From Tetranychus cinnabarinus (lineage: Eukaryota > Arthropoda > Arachnida > Trombidiformes > Tetranychidae), in the NCBI GenBank assembly GCA_022266195.1, contig WHVY01000002.1:14523001-14587000 (forward strand): a stretch of 64,000 nucleotides of DNA, read 5' to 3'. Both the position numbers and the translations under genes were made by a program. Below the pieces are notes generated by a model. The model saw only the letters and a program-made list of their open reading frames with translations. It was not told where the DNA came from and ran no database searches. Positions within the stretch are counted from its first letter, which is position 1. The number at the start of each line of letters is the position of its first letter. Below, one piece after another: positions 1 through 12,800 of the stretch.

Positions 1-1275
1 TTTGAATGAAAGAAGAAGAATTTTCTTGATGAACGCCCAAAGGTTAGCGGCAACTTGATCGGTATCACTACTCAAAGGAATATCAGTCAAATCGTTGAAA
101 ATTACATCAAACTGTTTACCATTACTTCCATATTCTTCCAAATACTTTATACAATCTCCAATAATTATTTCATAAGTATCAGTTTTCATTTTGTCCATAG
201 TGTCTCCACAAGCACCTCGAAGATGAATCCGGCAAGATTCAACTACAACTTCGTCTATATCTATCATGGTAACATGTTTAGGTTTTTCCTTGAGCAATTC
301 ATGAAGAAGACCGCCATCACCTCCGCCAAGAATTAAAATATCTTTGTCCTTGTAATCGAAGTGACCAAAGTGCATAAGACCATGTGTATAAGGCAAATCC
401 TTCTCGGCCAAGTTTTGCAAATCATCAAGGAATAAGGCATTACCTAGAGTCTTTGATTTGAGGATTTTGACTTGTTGGTAAGCAGATTTTTTGGAAAATA
501 AAACTTCCTCAAAATCGTATTCGAGAAGACGATCATCGGATGATGCGTAATAATTAGGAACTGCACTTCCCAGTTTTAAAGCTGGTATTTTCTCAACTCC
601 TCCACCAAGACTATCATTTAATTCGTTCTTCAGCTCATCAATAATTCGACTGATAGATCTATGTTCATCTGTAAAATTTAACAAAACAGTATGCATTAAA
701 TGACCGGAAAAGCTGTTTAGGAATATCGGTAAAGCAAAATAGATCAAACCAAACATATGAACTACAACCTTCATAAAATGATCAGCATAATGACTTGAGA
801 ATTTATGGGTCAAGGTATAAATGCACTTAAAGGATGTTAAAACACTATTAAAAAATTAATCAAGATCATGGCTATTTAACTTGTACCGGATAATTTTGTA
901 GGAAACGTGTGTGTTCACGTCTGTAACCTACAAATGGCATGGATAAATTAGCTGCTCAAAAAAATGATTTTCAATATAAGAAATTATACCTAAAGTGGCT
1001 TGATCCCGAGAAACAGGATATTCAATGTTAAGTGTGATCAATTCCGATTTATTGTATCTACGAATAATGACAGTCAAATTTGAATCCAATGAATTTGCAG
1101 ATGCAGCCAAAATTGCGATTGAGCCATCACCAAGAGGAGCTTCATAGGATAGGTTTGTAGCAAATTTATTTTTGAGCAAATCTTTCAGTTGACTTATAAT
1201 TGCATCAGGAGTCACTCCATTGCAACAATCCCATCGAATTGAAATCAAGTGGCTAAATGCACGATTAGAAGACAT
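1..1275 (-). CDS. Sms: Spermine synthase, 5' part (truncated by left window edge)
   Basis: Aminopropyltransferase that converts spermidine to spermine using decarboxylated S-adenosylmethionine; cytosolic polyamine pathway. Two coding exons read on the minus strand: 1275-990 (start ATG at 1275, M-S-S-N-R-A-F) and 668 to beyond position 1, joined in phase 1 across a 321-bp GT-AG intron so that the protein reads ...QATL-DEHRSISRIIDEL. The N-terminal ~100 residues match the AdoMetDC-like domain that distinguishes spermine from spermidine synthase. The second exon carries the catalytic Rossmann domain: the glycine motif ILILGGGDGG, the acidic MIDID strand and the IFNDLTDIP segment. An ORF ending at a TAG at 928 is only read-through of the donor at 990/989. 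The C-terminal part (the last ~70 residues in the family) lies outside the window. Family assignment is confident; the exact start is less so. Confidence 0.9.
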
Positions 1276-2248
1276 GTTGATCAAATTGGGCTAAAACTTC
1301 AGAGGTGGTAATCACGATTGCTAAGACGAAGGTGTTGGGTGAGATAACTTGATGATACTTTATAGCAGTGAGATTGAAATGTCGAGTATAAAGAAATGAC
1401 AGAGTGTGCTCTAAATGCAGAAAAAAGACAAAAAGATTTATCAAGTGGTATAAGGTAAGGCCAGAAAACAAAAGGAGTGATTATTAATGAGTAAACAAAT
1501 AAAAAATTAGATGTAGGCGAGGATTCAGCAAACAGAATGAGAAGTTAATGTTTTAATGAGAAAAGGGTAAAATATTCACTGATATTATAGAGGGAAATGA
1601 ATTAAAATACTTACCAACCCGAAAAGATGACCTTTATTTAAGGACAGAGTCCACCAATGATGAAATTGATTACAACTAAAAGAGACTGATTGATCTGAGT
1701 TTAAATGAATCCAAATTATTTCTCAAAACAACTGACAATTAATTCTAATAAACTTGATTAACAAAAAATTCGAAAAATTAACGTGGTTGCATGAATCGAT
1801 ATTAACTGTCATCGATATATTGACAATCGATTCCTCTGATTACTTGTATAAACCTGGATTTGTTTTATTAAATCAAAGGTGAATTCGGTTGTATAGTAAT
1901 TATGTTAAAACATATTTCTCTTTTTAAATTCAATAACATTTCTGTTGATCTAAATTGATCTCTAATGTAGAGGAAATTGCACTTTTCTGGTGAAAAAACG
2001 AGACATTTTTATTCAAGTGAGAAAGTTTTAGATCACATTTGAAATTTAATTATAATTATGTAAATAATGAATTGATACATCAAATTAGAGGAATGATGCG
2101 TCGATCGAGAAGATTGAATCATGAATATTTAACTTTGTCTTTGAAAGGATTTATGAGTAGTAATTGCACTACTTAATCTTAATTGGATTACTCATTATTA
2201 ACCAAGTTAAACGAAATAAAAAAGAGTAGATCAACAGTGTAATTTTGG
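1276..2248 (-). promoter_or_regulatory. Sms 5' leader and NUDT21-Sms intergenic region
   Basis: About 970 bp between the Sms start and the NUDT21 stop, both on the minus strand. A consensus donor on the minus strand (G|GTAAGT at 1615/1614) and an acceptor (TTTTAG before 1290) predict a 5'-UTR intron of roughly 1291-1614 just ahead of the Sms ATG, with a non-coding first exon upstream of 1615. The rest is AT-rich and must hold the NUDT21 3' UTR. No other gene is visible. Confidence 0.45.
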
Positions 2249-3111
2249 TCATAAGTAGTTGAAATTAAAACGACTTAAAGCTTGAGGTAAACTAGCAATA
2301 ATATGCCCATAACCCTGAGCATTATCAAATAGCTCGAAAACTGGAGCAGCCACAAGTCTATAATTTCTAGGAACAATGAATTTAGTCTCCTCTGGTAATT
2401 GGACCAGAATCAATCGTTTGTGTTCCTTAGGCTTAGTAATGTGAGCTGGAATGTATGGATACTGAGGAGGATCAAAATTTGGTCTCCACCAATTTCCAAT
2501 AACATCTTCAACTTTCCAATGAACAGCAAAATTATCATCATCCTCATCGTGGCCTAATATTTCATTTAGTAGCCTTTTCAACCCATCAACCTCAGTTTCC
2601 CCTCGATTCAGTTCTCCTCCAGGTAACTTGAAGAAAGTTGTTCCTAATTGAAGAAGTAACACATGAGGTATTTTATGCTGATGAACCAAAAGTACGGCAT
2701 CAACTGATCGTCTCATTCCATAGACAGCAAATTCCTCCTTCATACGTTGAAATCGCGCCAATATAGATGCATCTTTCTCATAGAGAGCATTTTTGGTACC
2801 AAAAGAATAATTATCTAAAGAGTATCTTTACAATGGCAGAATGATATGAAAGGGTAAAGAAAACAAAAACAAAATCAGTTCAATGTTAGAATCTTGATCA
2901 CTGCAAATTTGGGCATAAAACACAACAAGTGGATAACAAAATTTAAAAATTAACTATCAAAACTTCCCCTATTTACTTACAAGTTAATGGTCCGATTGGC
3001 ATCAAGTAAATATTTATTCAAAGAAACATCTTCTTTTAATTGACATCCTCTGGGCCAGCCTGTTGCACTCTTTAATGGAGGTTTTATAGAACTACTTCGA
3101 TCTGAATTCAT
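2249..3111 (-). CDS. NUDT21: Cleavage factor Im 25-kDa subunit (CPSF5/NUDT21)
   Basis: Subunit of cleavage factor Im, which binds UGUA elements in pre-mRNA and directs poly(A)-site choice in the nucleus. Two exons on the minus strand: 3111-2981 (131 nt) and 2825-2249 (577 nt), phase 2 at the junction, joined as ...RTINL-YSLDNYSFGTK; 235 aa against 227 in human. The N-terminal GWPRG, the ARFQRMKEEF and GMRR segments, TTFFKLPGGELN, WWRPNFDPPQYPYIPAH and the C-terminal LSRFNFNYL are all diagnostic. The Nudix box (GGELNRGETEVDGLKRLLNEILG region) lacks the usual catalytic glutamates, as is known for this family, so it should bind rather than hydrolyse. The Glu and Arg positions that read UGUA in the human protein appear retained. 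The gene is divergent from tricornered, 1.6 kb away. Confidence 0.95.
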
Positions 3112-4689
3112 TTGAAGTATAAACAAGTAGAAAAATTAATAAAGATAATATTAATTAAATTTAATGAGATAGATGAATAAATAAAAAAACAATCATATGT
3201 TAGAAAGGGTGAGCTGATGAACGTAAAGTTTAACCGCTAAAGTGGCAAACGGATTGGTTAGGAATAAGTAGCAAGATCCAATCAAATTGAGGGACTTTTC
3301 TGGGTTCACTTGATCATGAATCCTAATTTAATAAGAAAAATATCCAACACCTAAAATTCAATGCAGCTTATCAATATAAAAAAGATTGCTTTCTAGTTAA
3401 AACTAGTAATTATGAATAAAATATCCTCGGATAATCAAAAAATACCCATTTGATATTTAGATTTTGTATTTGGATCATAGCTTTTAAATTAAAATTTGAT
3501 ATGAAAAGATATTTTCTAAAAGTCCAGGCAGTCTAGAATTTTTTGTTTACTCAGGTTTCCAACCATACACATTATTCACAATTCAACCTATTTTCATTTG
3601 CATATTTAGGAGTAACAATATAATTCACATGGTCTTAGATTGCATTTTCAAAGATTAGGTAAAATAAGATGGACACAGTCAAATTAGAGAGTTATAATGC
3701 ATATCCATTTTCAAGCAACTGTAACTATCGAATGACGTAAGATTAGACGTCATTTTTTGATTAAATAAATCAATTGCAAGAATAAAGCATTTATCTCACT
3801 CACTGTACTTGTTTCTCTCTTTCATCTCTTTCATCTTTCAGGAAAACAACAAAAAACATCACTCCATTCAGTAACTAACGGTCGGGTTACAAAATTGTTC
3901 CTCTTTTCTCTTCATTATTTGTGTGTTTTGTTTCTCTTCCTATTTTGCCTCTTATTGTGTTTTTTACAATTTTGTCCTATTCTCAACATAATTATAATCT
4001 TATGTTTACACTTGAATCAACATACATTTACATGATTCTGCTCAAAGTTCCATTTAATATATCTTGTAAATCTTGTTAATTGTCATTACATTTCATAATC
4101 GGTGCCTAGACCTGAGCAAGAAGTAAAAATCATCTGTTTGCTTTCTTTTTTCTCTCTTCTTGTTACCTCTCTCTCTGTGTTTGGGTTTTTATTATTTATA
4201 TATTTATCTGTCTTTCCTTTCCTTCTGGTTTGTTTGTTTTATTTGACTGTTGGTTAATTTTGCTTCTTGATCAACTATCCAGCTTACAATTTAAATAATC
4301 TCTGATTATATGGTGATTGCGATTTACCTATTCTCCAGTTCAACTATCCTTATTGTTTCTCTATATCCAGTACTACCATATATACACAAATCAAACCCTC
4401 TTTACCTTTTGTCATTAACGTTTAATCTCAATTGTGTCTGAGCCTTCCATTTTTCTCTTCTCTCTTTCTCTCTATCTCTTCCAATTTGTGAGTCTTTTTA
4501 TCTCCGAGTCATCTTATCTTCGTCATCATCACACCATATTCAATAATCACAACTACTATTGCTGCAACCAACACTACCACCATCGCCATAATCATCACCA
4601 TCTTCATAACTTCTCTCCTTTTATTTCTTGTGAACACAACAACATAGTTTTCCAATCATCATAGTTCACCTTTCACTACCACTTGAATT
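3112..4689. promoter_or_regulatory. Divergent intergenic region between NUDT21 and tricornered
   Basis: About 1.58 kb separating divergent start codons; it must contain promoters for both genes. The part near tricornered (about 3800-4680) is strongly pyrimidine-rich on the plus strand with CTTTCTCTC-type runs, as is common in a 5' UTR, and the short ORFs there (for example 4434-4664) are low-complexity H/N/S artefacts. No TATA box or other gene could be supported. Confidence 0.4.
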
Positions 4690-7338
4690 ATGTCAGCTCC
4701 ACGTGAGCTCGGTCAACAGATTCGATTAAGTGGACATACATTAGACAAAGCAACCAAAGCTAAAGTTCACTTGGAAAATTATTTCAGCAATTTGATTGCT
4801 CAGCATATTGAAAGGAAAAATAGGTATGTAATGGTCGATGTTTACTTCTAGATCACTAAATGGTAAAAGTGGTGATGATGTTGCTTGAAAATCTACAGGT
4901 TTTATTCAACACAATTCGTATTGCACTTTTTTCAAATGCGCTGTCCTTGATAGTCGCTGTAAAAGCTGTGTTTTAATCAGCAAATAATGAAAAAGCGCAA
5001 ATTTGAAATGATATTAAATTATTAGAATAGCAACAGCATTTAAGATCAAAACAAAGGATTACTTTTTATCCCCTGAGTTCTCATCATCATCATCATCATC
5101 TTGCCACTGATTTAAATATTTTAATTCAACCTGTTCTAATTGTATTCTTTTCTTTATTTCTTGAACCTTTTTATTTTTCTTCGGCTATCAGACAGGAAAG
5201 GCTTCTTGAATCATTGAAAGATGAATCCTTAACTGAAGAACAGGTTGGTGTTCTGTTTATGTAGGATTCCAATTCACGGAAACAGGAATCAGCAAACTTT
5301 TTTTCATCTTCCTATCAACCTCCCTCAATATTCAATTTTTTCACCACAATCTCTTTTCTTTCTCTGTCATCATTCCACATCCAGCATAATCATGTTCCTT
5401 TCCTGTACCCTTTCTTATTCCCCTTCTGCCCATCTCATCAACAAGTTATTCCACTCACCAATCATTTTCATTTTAACCACCCATCAGAATTTGATAACTC
5501 TCATTCTTATCAACTAAACAATTGTTCTAGTCCATTTGTTCGTTACTTGGACAATTGCTTCAGTTTCATCCCTCTAATTATCTAGCTAACACATTTTTTA
5601 TTTTTCCTTTTTATGATTGCACCTTTGTTGGCTACATGACTGGCTGATTCCCTGTTTTTGCATCTGGATTGTGAACAGAGAGAAGATTTGAGAAAGCAAT
5701 ATGCCAAGAAGGAAACTCAATTTCTTCGATTGAAAAGATCAAGACTTGCTGTTGATGACTTTGAACCTCTTAAAGTTATTGGTCGAGGAGCTTTTGGTGA
5801 GGTTCGATTAGTACAGAAAAAAGATACTGGTCATGTATACGCGATGAAAATTTTACGTAAAGCAGATATGCTTGAAAAAGAACAAGTTGCTCATGTTCGA
5901 GCAGAAAGAGATATTCTGGTTGAAGCTGACCATCAATGGGTTGTCAAAATGTATTATAGTTTCCAAGATTGTATTAATCTTTACATTATTATGGAGTTCC
6001 TGCCCGGTGGCGATATGATGACTTTATTAATGAAAAAAGATACCCTCTCCGAGGAGTGTACCCAATTTTATATTGCTGAAACGGCCCTTGCAATCGATTC
6101 AATACATAAATTAGGATTTATTCATAGAGACATTAAACCTGATAACCTTTTATTAGACGCAAAGGTAATTTACTTTGATTCCATTTTGCCTGTATCTAAA
6201 AAAGCACGCGAACTCAATCCATTAATGAGTACAATCCTTTTTTTATTCTAATACAATCAATTATGTTTGTTTGTGTTTCTATTCGAGCTTACCTATATAA
6301 TTAACTTCACCTCATACTTTTATTAAGTTTCAATTTAGGCTTTCAATTCCAACTTATTTAACATTCTATAACTATGTCAACTTTTTTCATGTTACACATT
6401 TTGATTAATTATTATTATTCTTTTCTTCCCTCAGGGACACATAAAATTATCTGATTTTGGCCTTTGCACAGGGTTGAAGAAATCACATCGAACTGAATTT
6501 TATCGCGATTTATCGCAAGCCAAACCTAGTGATTTCTCAAGTAATCCTATGGATTCCAAACGTAGAGCTGAAAGTTGGAAGAAAAATCGTCGTCAGTTGG
6601 CTTATTCAACCGTTGGTACACCAGATTATATTGCTCCAGAAGTTTTTCAACAAGATGGTTACAATGAATCCTGTGATTGGTGGTCCTTAGGTGTTATAAT
6701 GTATGAAATGTTGATTGGTTATCCACCATTCTGTTCCGAAACACCTCAAGAAACATACCATAAAGTAATGAATTGGGAAAAGACACTTGTTTTTCCACCA
6801 GAAGTACCAATTTCAAAACATTCAGAGGATTTAATTAAAAAATTTTGTTGTCAAGCTGAAAGAAGAATTAATTCGCTTGATTCATTAAAACAGCATCTCT
6901 TTTTTAAAGGTGTTGATTGGGAACATATCAGGTAAACAAAAAAGCTTTTATCTTACTAATGAGTAATGCAATCGGCTATCGGCCTCAACACACTTTCTAA
7001 TCAACATACTTTATTTTGGAACTTTTTTATTTAAAATTATCCTTTACTTTCATTCAATTTACTATTTTAGAGAACGTCCTGCAGCAATTCCGGTGGAGGT
7101 CAAAAGTATTGATGATACTTCTAACTTTGATGAGTTTCCCGATGTTGATCTCAAAATACGTAAGTTACCAGCTGACTTGTTATTTGTTGAAACGCTAATT
7201 TTCTTTCTCTTTTACTTCACAGCCTCAGCTCCTCAAGATACTGAAACTAGTCCCAAAGATTGGGTGTTTATTAACTATACATACAAGCGTTTTGAAGGTC
7301 TAACCCAAAGAGGTGTTAAAACTCCTAGGAAAAGTTGA
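4690..7338 (+). CDS. trc: NDR-family serine/threonine kinase, tricornered (STK38/STK38L orthologue)
   Basis: AGC-class NDR kinase, partner of MOB proteins, acting in cell morphogenesis and Hippo-related signalling. Six exons: 4690-4823, 5192-5243, 5679-6164, 6435-6931, 7071-7159, 7223-7338; the sum is 1374 nt, 457 aa (human about 465), and all phases close. The N-terminal MOB-binding region is about residues 20-85. Kinase domain: glycine loop IGRGAFGEV (97-104), ATP lysine in AMKIL (K119), catalytic HRDIKPDN (D213), DFG (D231), basic autoinhibitory insert RRAESWKKNRRQ, activation-segment Ser282 in YSTVGTPDY, and APE. The hydrophobic motif NYTYKRFEGL carries the MST-type phospho-site Thr439. 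Intron 5 (63 bp) is frame-neutral and stop-free (see findings). A possible poly(A) signal AATAAA is at 7972. Orthology to NDR rather than LATS is clear from length and tail. Confidence 0.96.
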
Positions 7339-9418
7339 ACAGCTAATATATTACAAAAAATTTATTTCATATAAATATTTCATCTACGAGAGCGAACTTC
7401 ACCCTCAACAACCAAAAAATTTCTTGTAGACTTGTCTTTTTTTGGGCAATGAGAGATACCAATACTTTGCTAATCTCCTTCATGTACCAAAGATGGACCC
7501 AAAAATATCAATTGTTTTTTGTTTGACGAACATTTGAGAATGAAGAAAGCAATATTTCAAAGACACTAAAACAAAGCAGACACACTTATTACCAGAACGC
7601 TGTTTCTGAGGAAAGCAAATGAGCTACATATTAAACCACCAAAACAATTAATTAACCACACCGTTTAAAAACGCAAGATAAAGGACAGATAGATTCAAAT
7701 CTATCACTACTGGTCAATTCTAAGTAAATTGATGGTGACCAAAATTCAAGTGCAAAGAAAGATGAATAGAGTCCAAATAGGTTTCAGGCTGATGTTTAAG
7801 ATGGCAACATTGTTAAATCTTACGACTTACAAATGTTAACGTTATTACGTGTTAGATGCATTAATCATGTTATTAACTGACTGACATGTTACCTGTAGGA
7901 TTTTTCAACGATGCTCTTGTTTAACAACCTGGAACTATTTTGTTTTATAATGAAGTACAATTTATTTACGAAATAAAAGTTTATTAGAGATCAGTTGACT
8001 CCGAGGATCAAAGATGTGCCTAATTGTTGTTTGCTTTCAAAGAAAGATTTAACTAACCAAAGCTTCAACTAACCCGATTTTCATGAGAAACCATTGATCT
8101 TGGATTATCGTAAATTTTCATCACAATCATTCATTACAGTTTAGGGAGACTAAACCGATCGGAAAGCAAACCAAAAAGTTGATGATTAAATTGACCGATT
8201 ATTCTAATCAATATTCACATGCGATTTGAGCTAATGACTTGTATATTCAACTTATAGATTAATTTCATACAATAAATTGTAATTGAAGAAGAAAATTTGA
8301 AATTCCTTCAACTATTAGTAATCTTACTCACAATTTCCATAAGAAATTACAATTTATTGTAAAAATTGAGCTTTAGGTTGATTGGGTCGCTAAATTTATT
8401 AAAATTAATCAATTTTACTCAATTATTAGCAGCAATTGTTAATTTTAAAACAACCAAACTAGTGTTTTTCAAATTCGATCAAATTTAAAGTCGAAAGTCA
8501 ATATAAAAGGAACAAATGATTTCAGAATAGCTTAAAATGTGGGTCGATTGATTGTTGAATTCCAATTTTTGTTACTCACGACAGACTAACTGCAGCAGAT
8601 TTATATTCTAACCTTGTAAATATTTAAAACATCGTTTAGTTCCAATTGTATGCTTAATGTATCGATAATTTTTAATGGATGTAAATTATTTTCAACTCTA
8701 GATTTGCTTGAAAACACTTTTTCAGGCCACAAAGATTGTGGCATAATCAATCGCTTTAATCAGTCAACATTCGTATTTAGTTAATAGTTATCTACGCAGT
8801 ACATTATAAACCAAAAGATGTCTCTAGGATAGACTCAATCTAGAGTTGAGGGATTAGTGAACCAAAATTTTGACCAACGATCGATAACTTGATAAACCAG
8901 GAGTACCAGAAAGGTATAAGTCAGAGGGATCTAGGAATCAACGATACCAGTTAAGTTAATGACAAATACAACTCTGAACTAGCAAATAAGGTTGAAAAAT
9001 TTATAATTTCCTTACCACCAAGACTGGTTTGAGATTCAAAAGTACAGAGCCTAATAATTACTCCGTATTGTAGGTCAATCAGCTAATGAATTGCTATAAA
9101 TCAAGAGAATAAAAATTGTTAAAAACATTTTCAGTTACTATTAACCCACTCCGGTATGTGTCAACAAATAAGATCGTGTTTAAAGAAATGCCTAAAACAA
9201 TTTCAAGATCACCAGCAAAACAATGAATTTGTGAGACAAAAAATCTGAGAAATAAACAAACATTTTCGATTGCTGTCTCAATTTGCTTTGTTAGTCAATC
9301 GGTATAGATGATTTTCTGGTTAAAAATAACAATCTTTTGGTACAAGATTGGTTAGTAACAACTTGTTATAGAAAATGTCTCTTTAAGTCTAGACACAAAA
9401 TTTTGGTTTTGTCTTTAA
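7339..9418. other. Intergenic, tricornered 3' UTR and unexplained AT-rich DNA
   Basis: About 2.1 kb. The first ~640 bp is probably the 3' UTR of tricornered, up to an AATAAA at 7972-7977. Beyond that I see no coding exon or RNA gene, only a short perfect inverted repeat (8268-8361, listed separately). Confidence 0.4.
8268..8361. repeat. Small hairpin: 17-bp perfect inverted repeat, 60-bp loop
   Basis: TACAATAAATTGTAATT at 8268-8284 is exactly the reverse complement of 8345-8361. Just inside the stem, GAAGAAGAAAATTTG and its partner pair only partly. The size is similar to a pre-miRNA but the stem is almost entirely A/T, so it may be chance. Confidence 0.4.
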
Positions 9419-9844
9419 ACCGTTTTTAACATTTTCAATCCATTAATTTGTTCCACTGGATTTAAGGTGAATCTATTTGAATTTGAAAGCGCAATTTCCA
9501 TTTTAACAGCTTTAGACCTTGATTTAGAAAAATTTCCGTCTATCAAACATTTCATTTTCTTCATGCCTGGATCCGTTCAAAGTATTTTAGCCATTTTTTG
9601 TTGGATCACAATGTATCAATGGTGTGGACATTTTGACTTGATGTTAACCGGTTTTGTTTTTTTGTTGGATATTTTTTCTGGTGATATCTTGAGCAATGGT
9701 TTGCAAAATTTTGGTTTTAAGGATAAATTTGTTGAATATCAAAATCGGTTAGTTAACTTTGATCAATTTATCCATCGATTTCGCTCCTTAAAATTTAAAC
9801 TTAACGATTATTTGAGTAGACCATTGAGTAAGTTGATTGGGTAG
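9419..9844 (+). CDS. Unrecognised ORF, possible terminal exon of a membrane protein
   Basis: Open from the stop at 9416-9418 to a stop near 9844 (about 140 codons), which is long for this base composition. There is no good ATG near its beginning (first in-frame methionine is in the FMPGSVQS segment near 9563); TTTAAG at 9461-9466 could be a splice acceptor, making this a last exon. The protein has a W/F-rich hydrophobic stretch (FMPGSVQSILAIFCWITMYQ), a second hydrophobic stretch ending LTGFVFLLDIFSGDIL, and a basic amphipathic tail with KFKLNDYLSRPLSKLIG. The pattern of a short hairpin followed by an amphipathic helix faintly recalls reticulon-like proteins such as ARL6IP1, but I would not assign it. 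No upstream exon was identified. Whether it is expressed is unknown. Confidence 0.3.
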   Translation, partial: TVFNIFNPLICSTGFKVNLFEFESAISILTALDLDLEKFPSIKHFIFFMPGSVQSILAIFCWITMYQWCGHFDLMLTGFVFLLDIFSGDILSNGLQNFGFKDKFVEYQNRLVNFDQFIHRFRSLKFKLNDYLSRPLSKLIG

Positions 9845-12800
9845 TTATTTAAACTGAGCAAAGGTTTAAAAGTAAATAACCTGTAAGTAGATTACAATGG
9901 CATCTCTATTGATTGTTTAAGTCATAACCGTAAAGTCTCCTTAACTGTGTACCAAAAATACTAGCAATATTACCATACTGTTAATGCCTGTTAGTTTGGT
10001 GAATATTTAACTCAATGACTTCAGTAAAACATTTAATTCAAAACATGGTGTCTCATAACTCAGTTTCGGTGAGGAAAAGTTGAATTTTGCAAAAACTGAG
10101 TAACCTTGTCATATGCTGTAATAGTGACATATTATCAATGAAAATGAAGTAAATCTTTTTGTAACCGAATAGCCTATTTAAACCAACAATACCTAATCCA
10201 CCTTTTTTTCAGTCTAGTTAAGGATTCATTTCTATGAGATCGATAAACACATATTCAGAGTTTCTCATTCCTCTGAGGATAGTTAATTTTGTTAAGATTT
10301 ATCGTTATCATCAAACCATCAATGTACTAATGAAGAAGTAGATGACTGTGAAAAAGACTGATGGCTGATAAACAATGAAACAGACGGATTGAAGTGGTGA
10401 GTGAAAAAAATGAAGGAAAACTTGTTGGGGAAAGCATAAAATCGGGTAACAATGAGTACTACAAACAAGACAAAAACAACGCATCCACATGATAGAACTA
10501 TCGATCGATGCTGATAGGAAAGAGAGGAAGAAAGAAAGGTAGAAAGAGATGGATGAAAAGGAAAAAGAGAGTGAAAGAGAGAGATTTAAAGCAAGCAGCA
10601 GTAAAAGAGAAACAGGAGAAATGAAGGGAGGAGGAAGGTAGAGTGGAAAAGGCCATTTCAATGAGAGATGTTGCGAGTAATTGGGGAGAAGGTTGAATAC
10701 ATGAGTGTATGGATTTAGTGTGTGTGTGTGTGTGTTGTGTAAAGTATACTGAAAGTGAGTGAATTAAAGAGAGAATGGAAGAGAAGGAGAAAAGGGTGAG
10801 ATGGTTGGAAAAAAATCGATATCAAAGTTAGAGCTTAAACATGAACACACACAGACTGTCACACACACATACACACATCAAGAGATGATGAGGGAGAAAC
10901 AAAAACAGACACGCAGACAAAGCAAAGTGTATGGATGTGTGTGTGTGTATATGTACAGAGTGAATTAAAAGCACACCCACGAATATAAAGATTGGACAGC
11001 AACAAACTGCTTTTTGGTAAACTGTAGACTTATAATACTTTGCGCATTGTGCGTGTCGCAGGATTCATCCTCTTCTTTGCCATTTTCTTCTCCTTCTCCT
11101 CATCAACATTTTCACCATTCTTACCATCCTGCGTGCAAGATCGCAGTTGCCGTGTTACTTTTTACTCTCTGTCATTCTCATTACTTTGCTCCTCTTTAAC
11201 TGCTTCTTCTCTTTCCATTCCTCTCTTTAAAGTTACTTTTTACTCCAACTTTTATCTTTCTCTTTTTTTTCCAATTCGAAATATCTTTCTCCTTTCTTTT
11301 CTCCCTCCTCTTCTTTTCCAGTCTTCGCTGCTGGTTACTGATTAACTAGGCCAGTCACAGGTTTCAAAAAGATTCCATTTTCTGCTGATGATTCTGATAT
11401 TCTGTTGATGATGGTGGTGGCTGTAGATGCAGTTGGGTTGGTGATGGTTGTTGTTGTACTTGAAGATTGGTAGGAGAACGAAAATGGAATTCATTTCATT
11501 TAAACAACTTGAGATGTTTGGTAGAGTAAAATATAATCTTGATTAAACAGAACATGTTGAAAAGTTGCTGGTAATATCATATATATTGGTAGACTATGAT
11601 ATGTCGACAAAGAAATAATGAAACCAAAACAGTACGTAATAATCACGACAATGGGTGGTTTGTCACTCATATGTTAGCTTTTGAAAATATCAATGTTGCA
11701 CAGTAAAGGACATCAGGTAAAAAATAGATGATACAAAATAATGATAGAGAAGACAGGAAAGACTGTAAAAAGGTTTGGTGAAAATCTCGGTATGGTGACC
11801 TGGAATTGTCTTGTTCAGTTTAGTTTTCACCTCAGGCTTGAGAAAATTATGAGATCAAAAAGAGAGAGGGAGAGTAAGAGAGGCAAAAGGAGGGAAAGCA
11901 GTAATGTGAGAAAGAGAAAGCGAAAGAGACAAAAACAGTCGTCGTTAATTGAACTCATTTCAGTTTCAAAGAAAAACAAATCTATGGATGAGAAGATAGA
12001 AGGTTCGACGAGCCAACTCAGATGGATGATGTGCTTAAACAAACAACACTCTTTGGTAAAGCTTTTTACGAAAGCTTAAACTCTATGGCAAATTGATCTA
12101 ACAAGAAGGCAAACAACACATGAATAGCACAAAAGACAAAAAGAAAAGCTTTTGAAAGCGCTGACAAACATAAAGGAAATAATTTCATCATTTGTTTCCT
12201 TCAAAATGATAATTAAACTTTAAATTATTGCTCAAAATTAAAATTTGACATTGAATAAAGAAATGGTAAAGTAATGGTAAAGTAATAATTTATATAAGTT
12301 AAAGTAGAAAGAGCAAAGAATCAACAGTTTATTGGATTAAGATGGGCACTCGAATTGAATCCACGTTTTTACAGGGTAACCTGTTCAGTTGTTATTTTCA
12401 TATTTGAATAAGAAAAGAGAAAGAGAAAGGAAAAGAAATGAAAATAATTAAAAGAGAGAAGACAAAGAGCAATAAGGCAGGATTAAATGAGAGCCTCGCA
12501 ATATCGGAATAAAATCGATAGTAATACCGGGTGAGAGTGAGAAACATGAGAAAGAGAGATAGAGAGAGAGAAAGATCAGTGCCCAGGCAAAGGTCATTCA
12601 GCCATATTCAGCCATGATGAAAATGAAGATGAGAAAGAGAAAGAGGATAAAGAAAACTAACAAGTCTGTGAATGTGCGTGTACTTGTGCACTCGCAAAAC
12701 CAGGGAAAAACAAGTCGACTAAACAGTGTGTAGTCGTGGGGTTCTTTAGTTTTTCCCCTCTGGTTTCTTTGTGTTTGCTCCCTCTCTTTCTATTTCTCTC

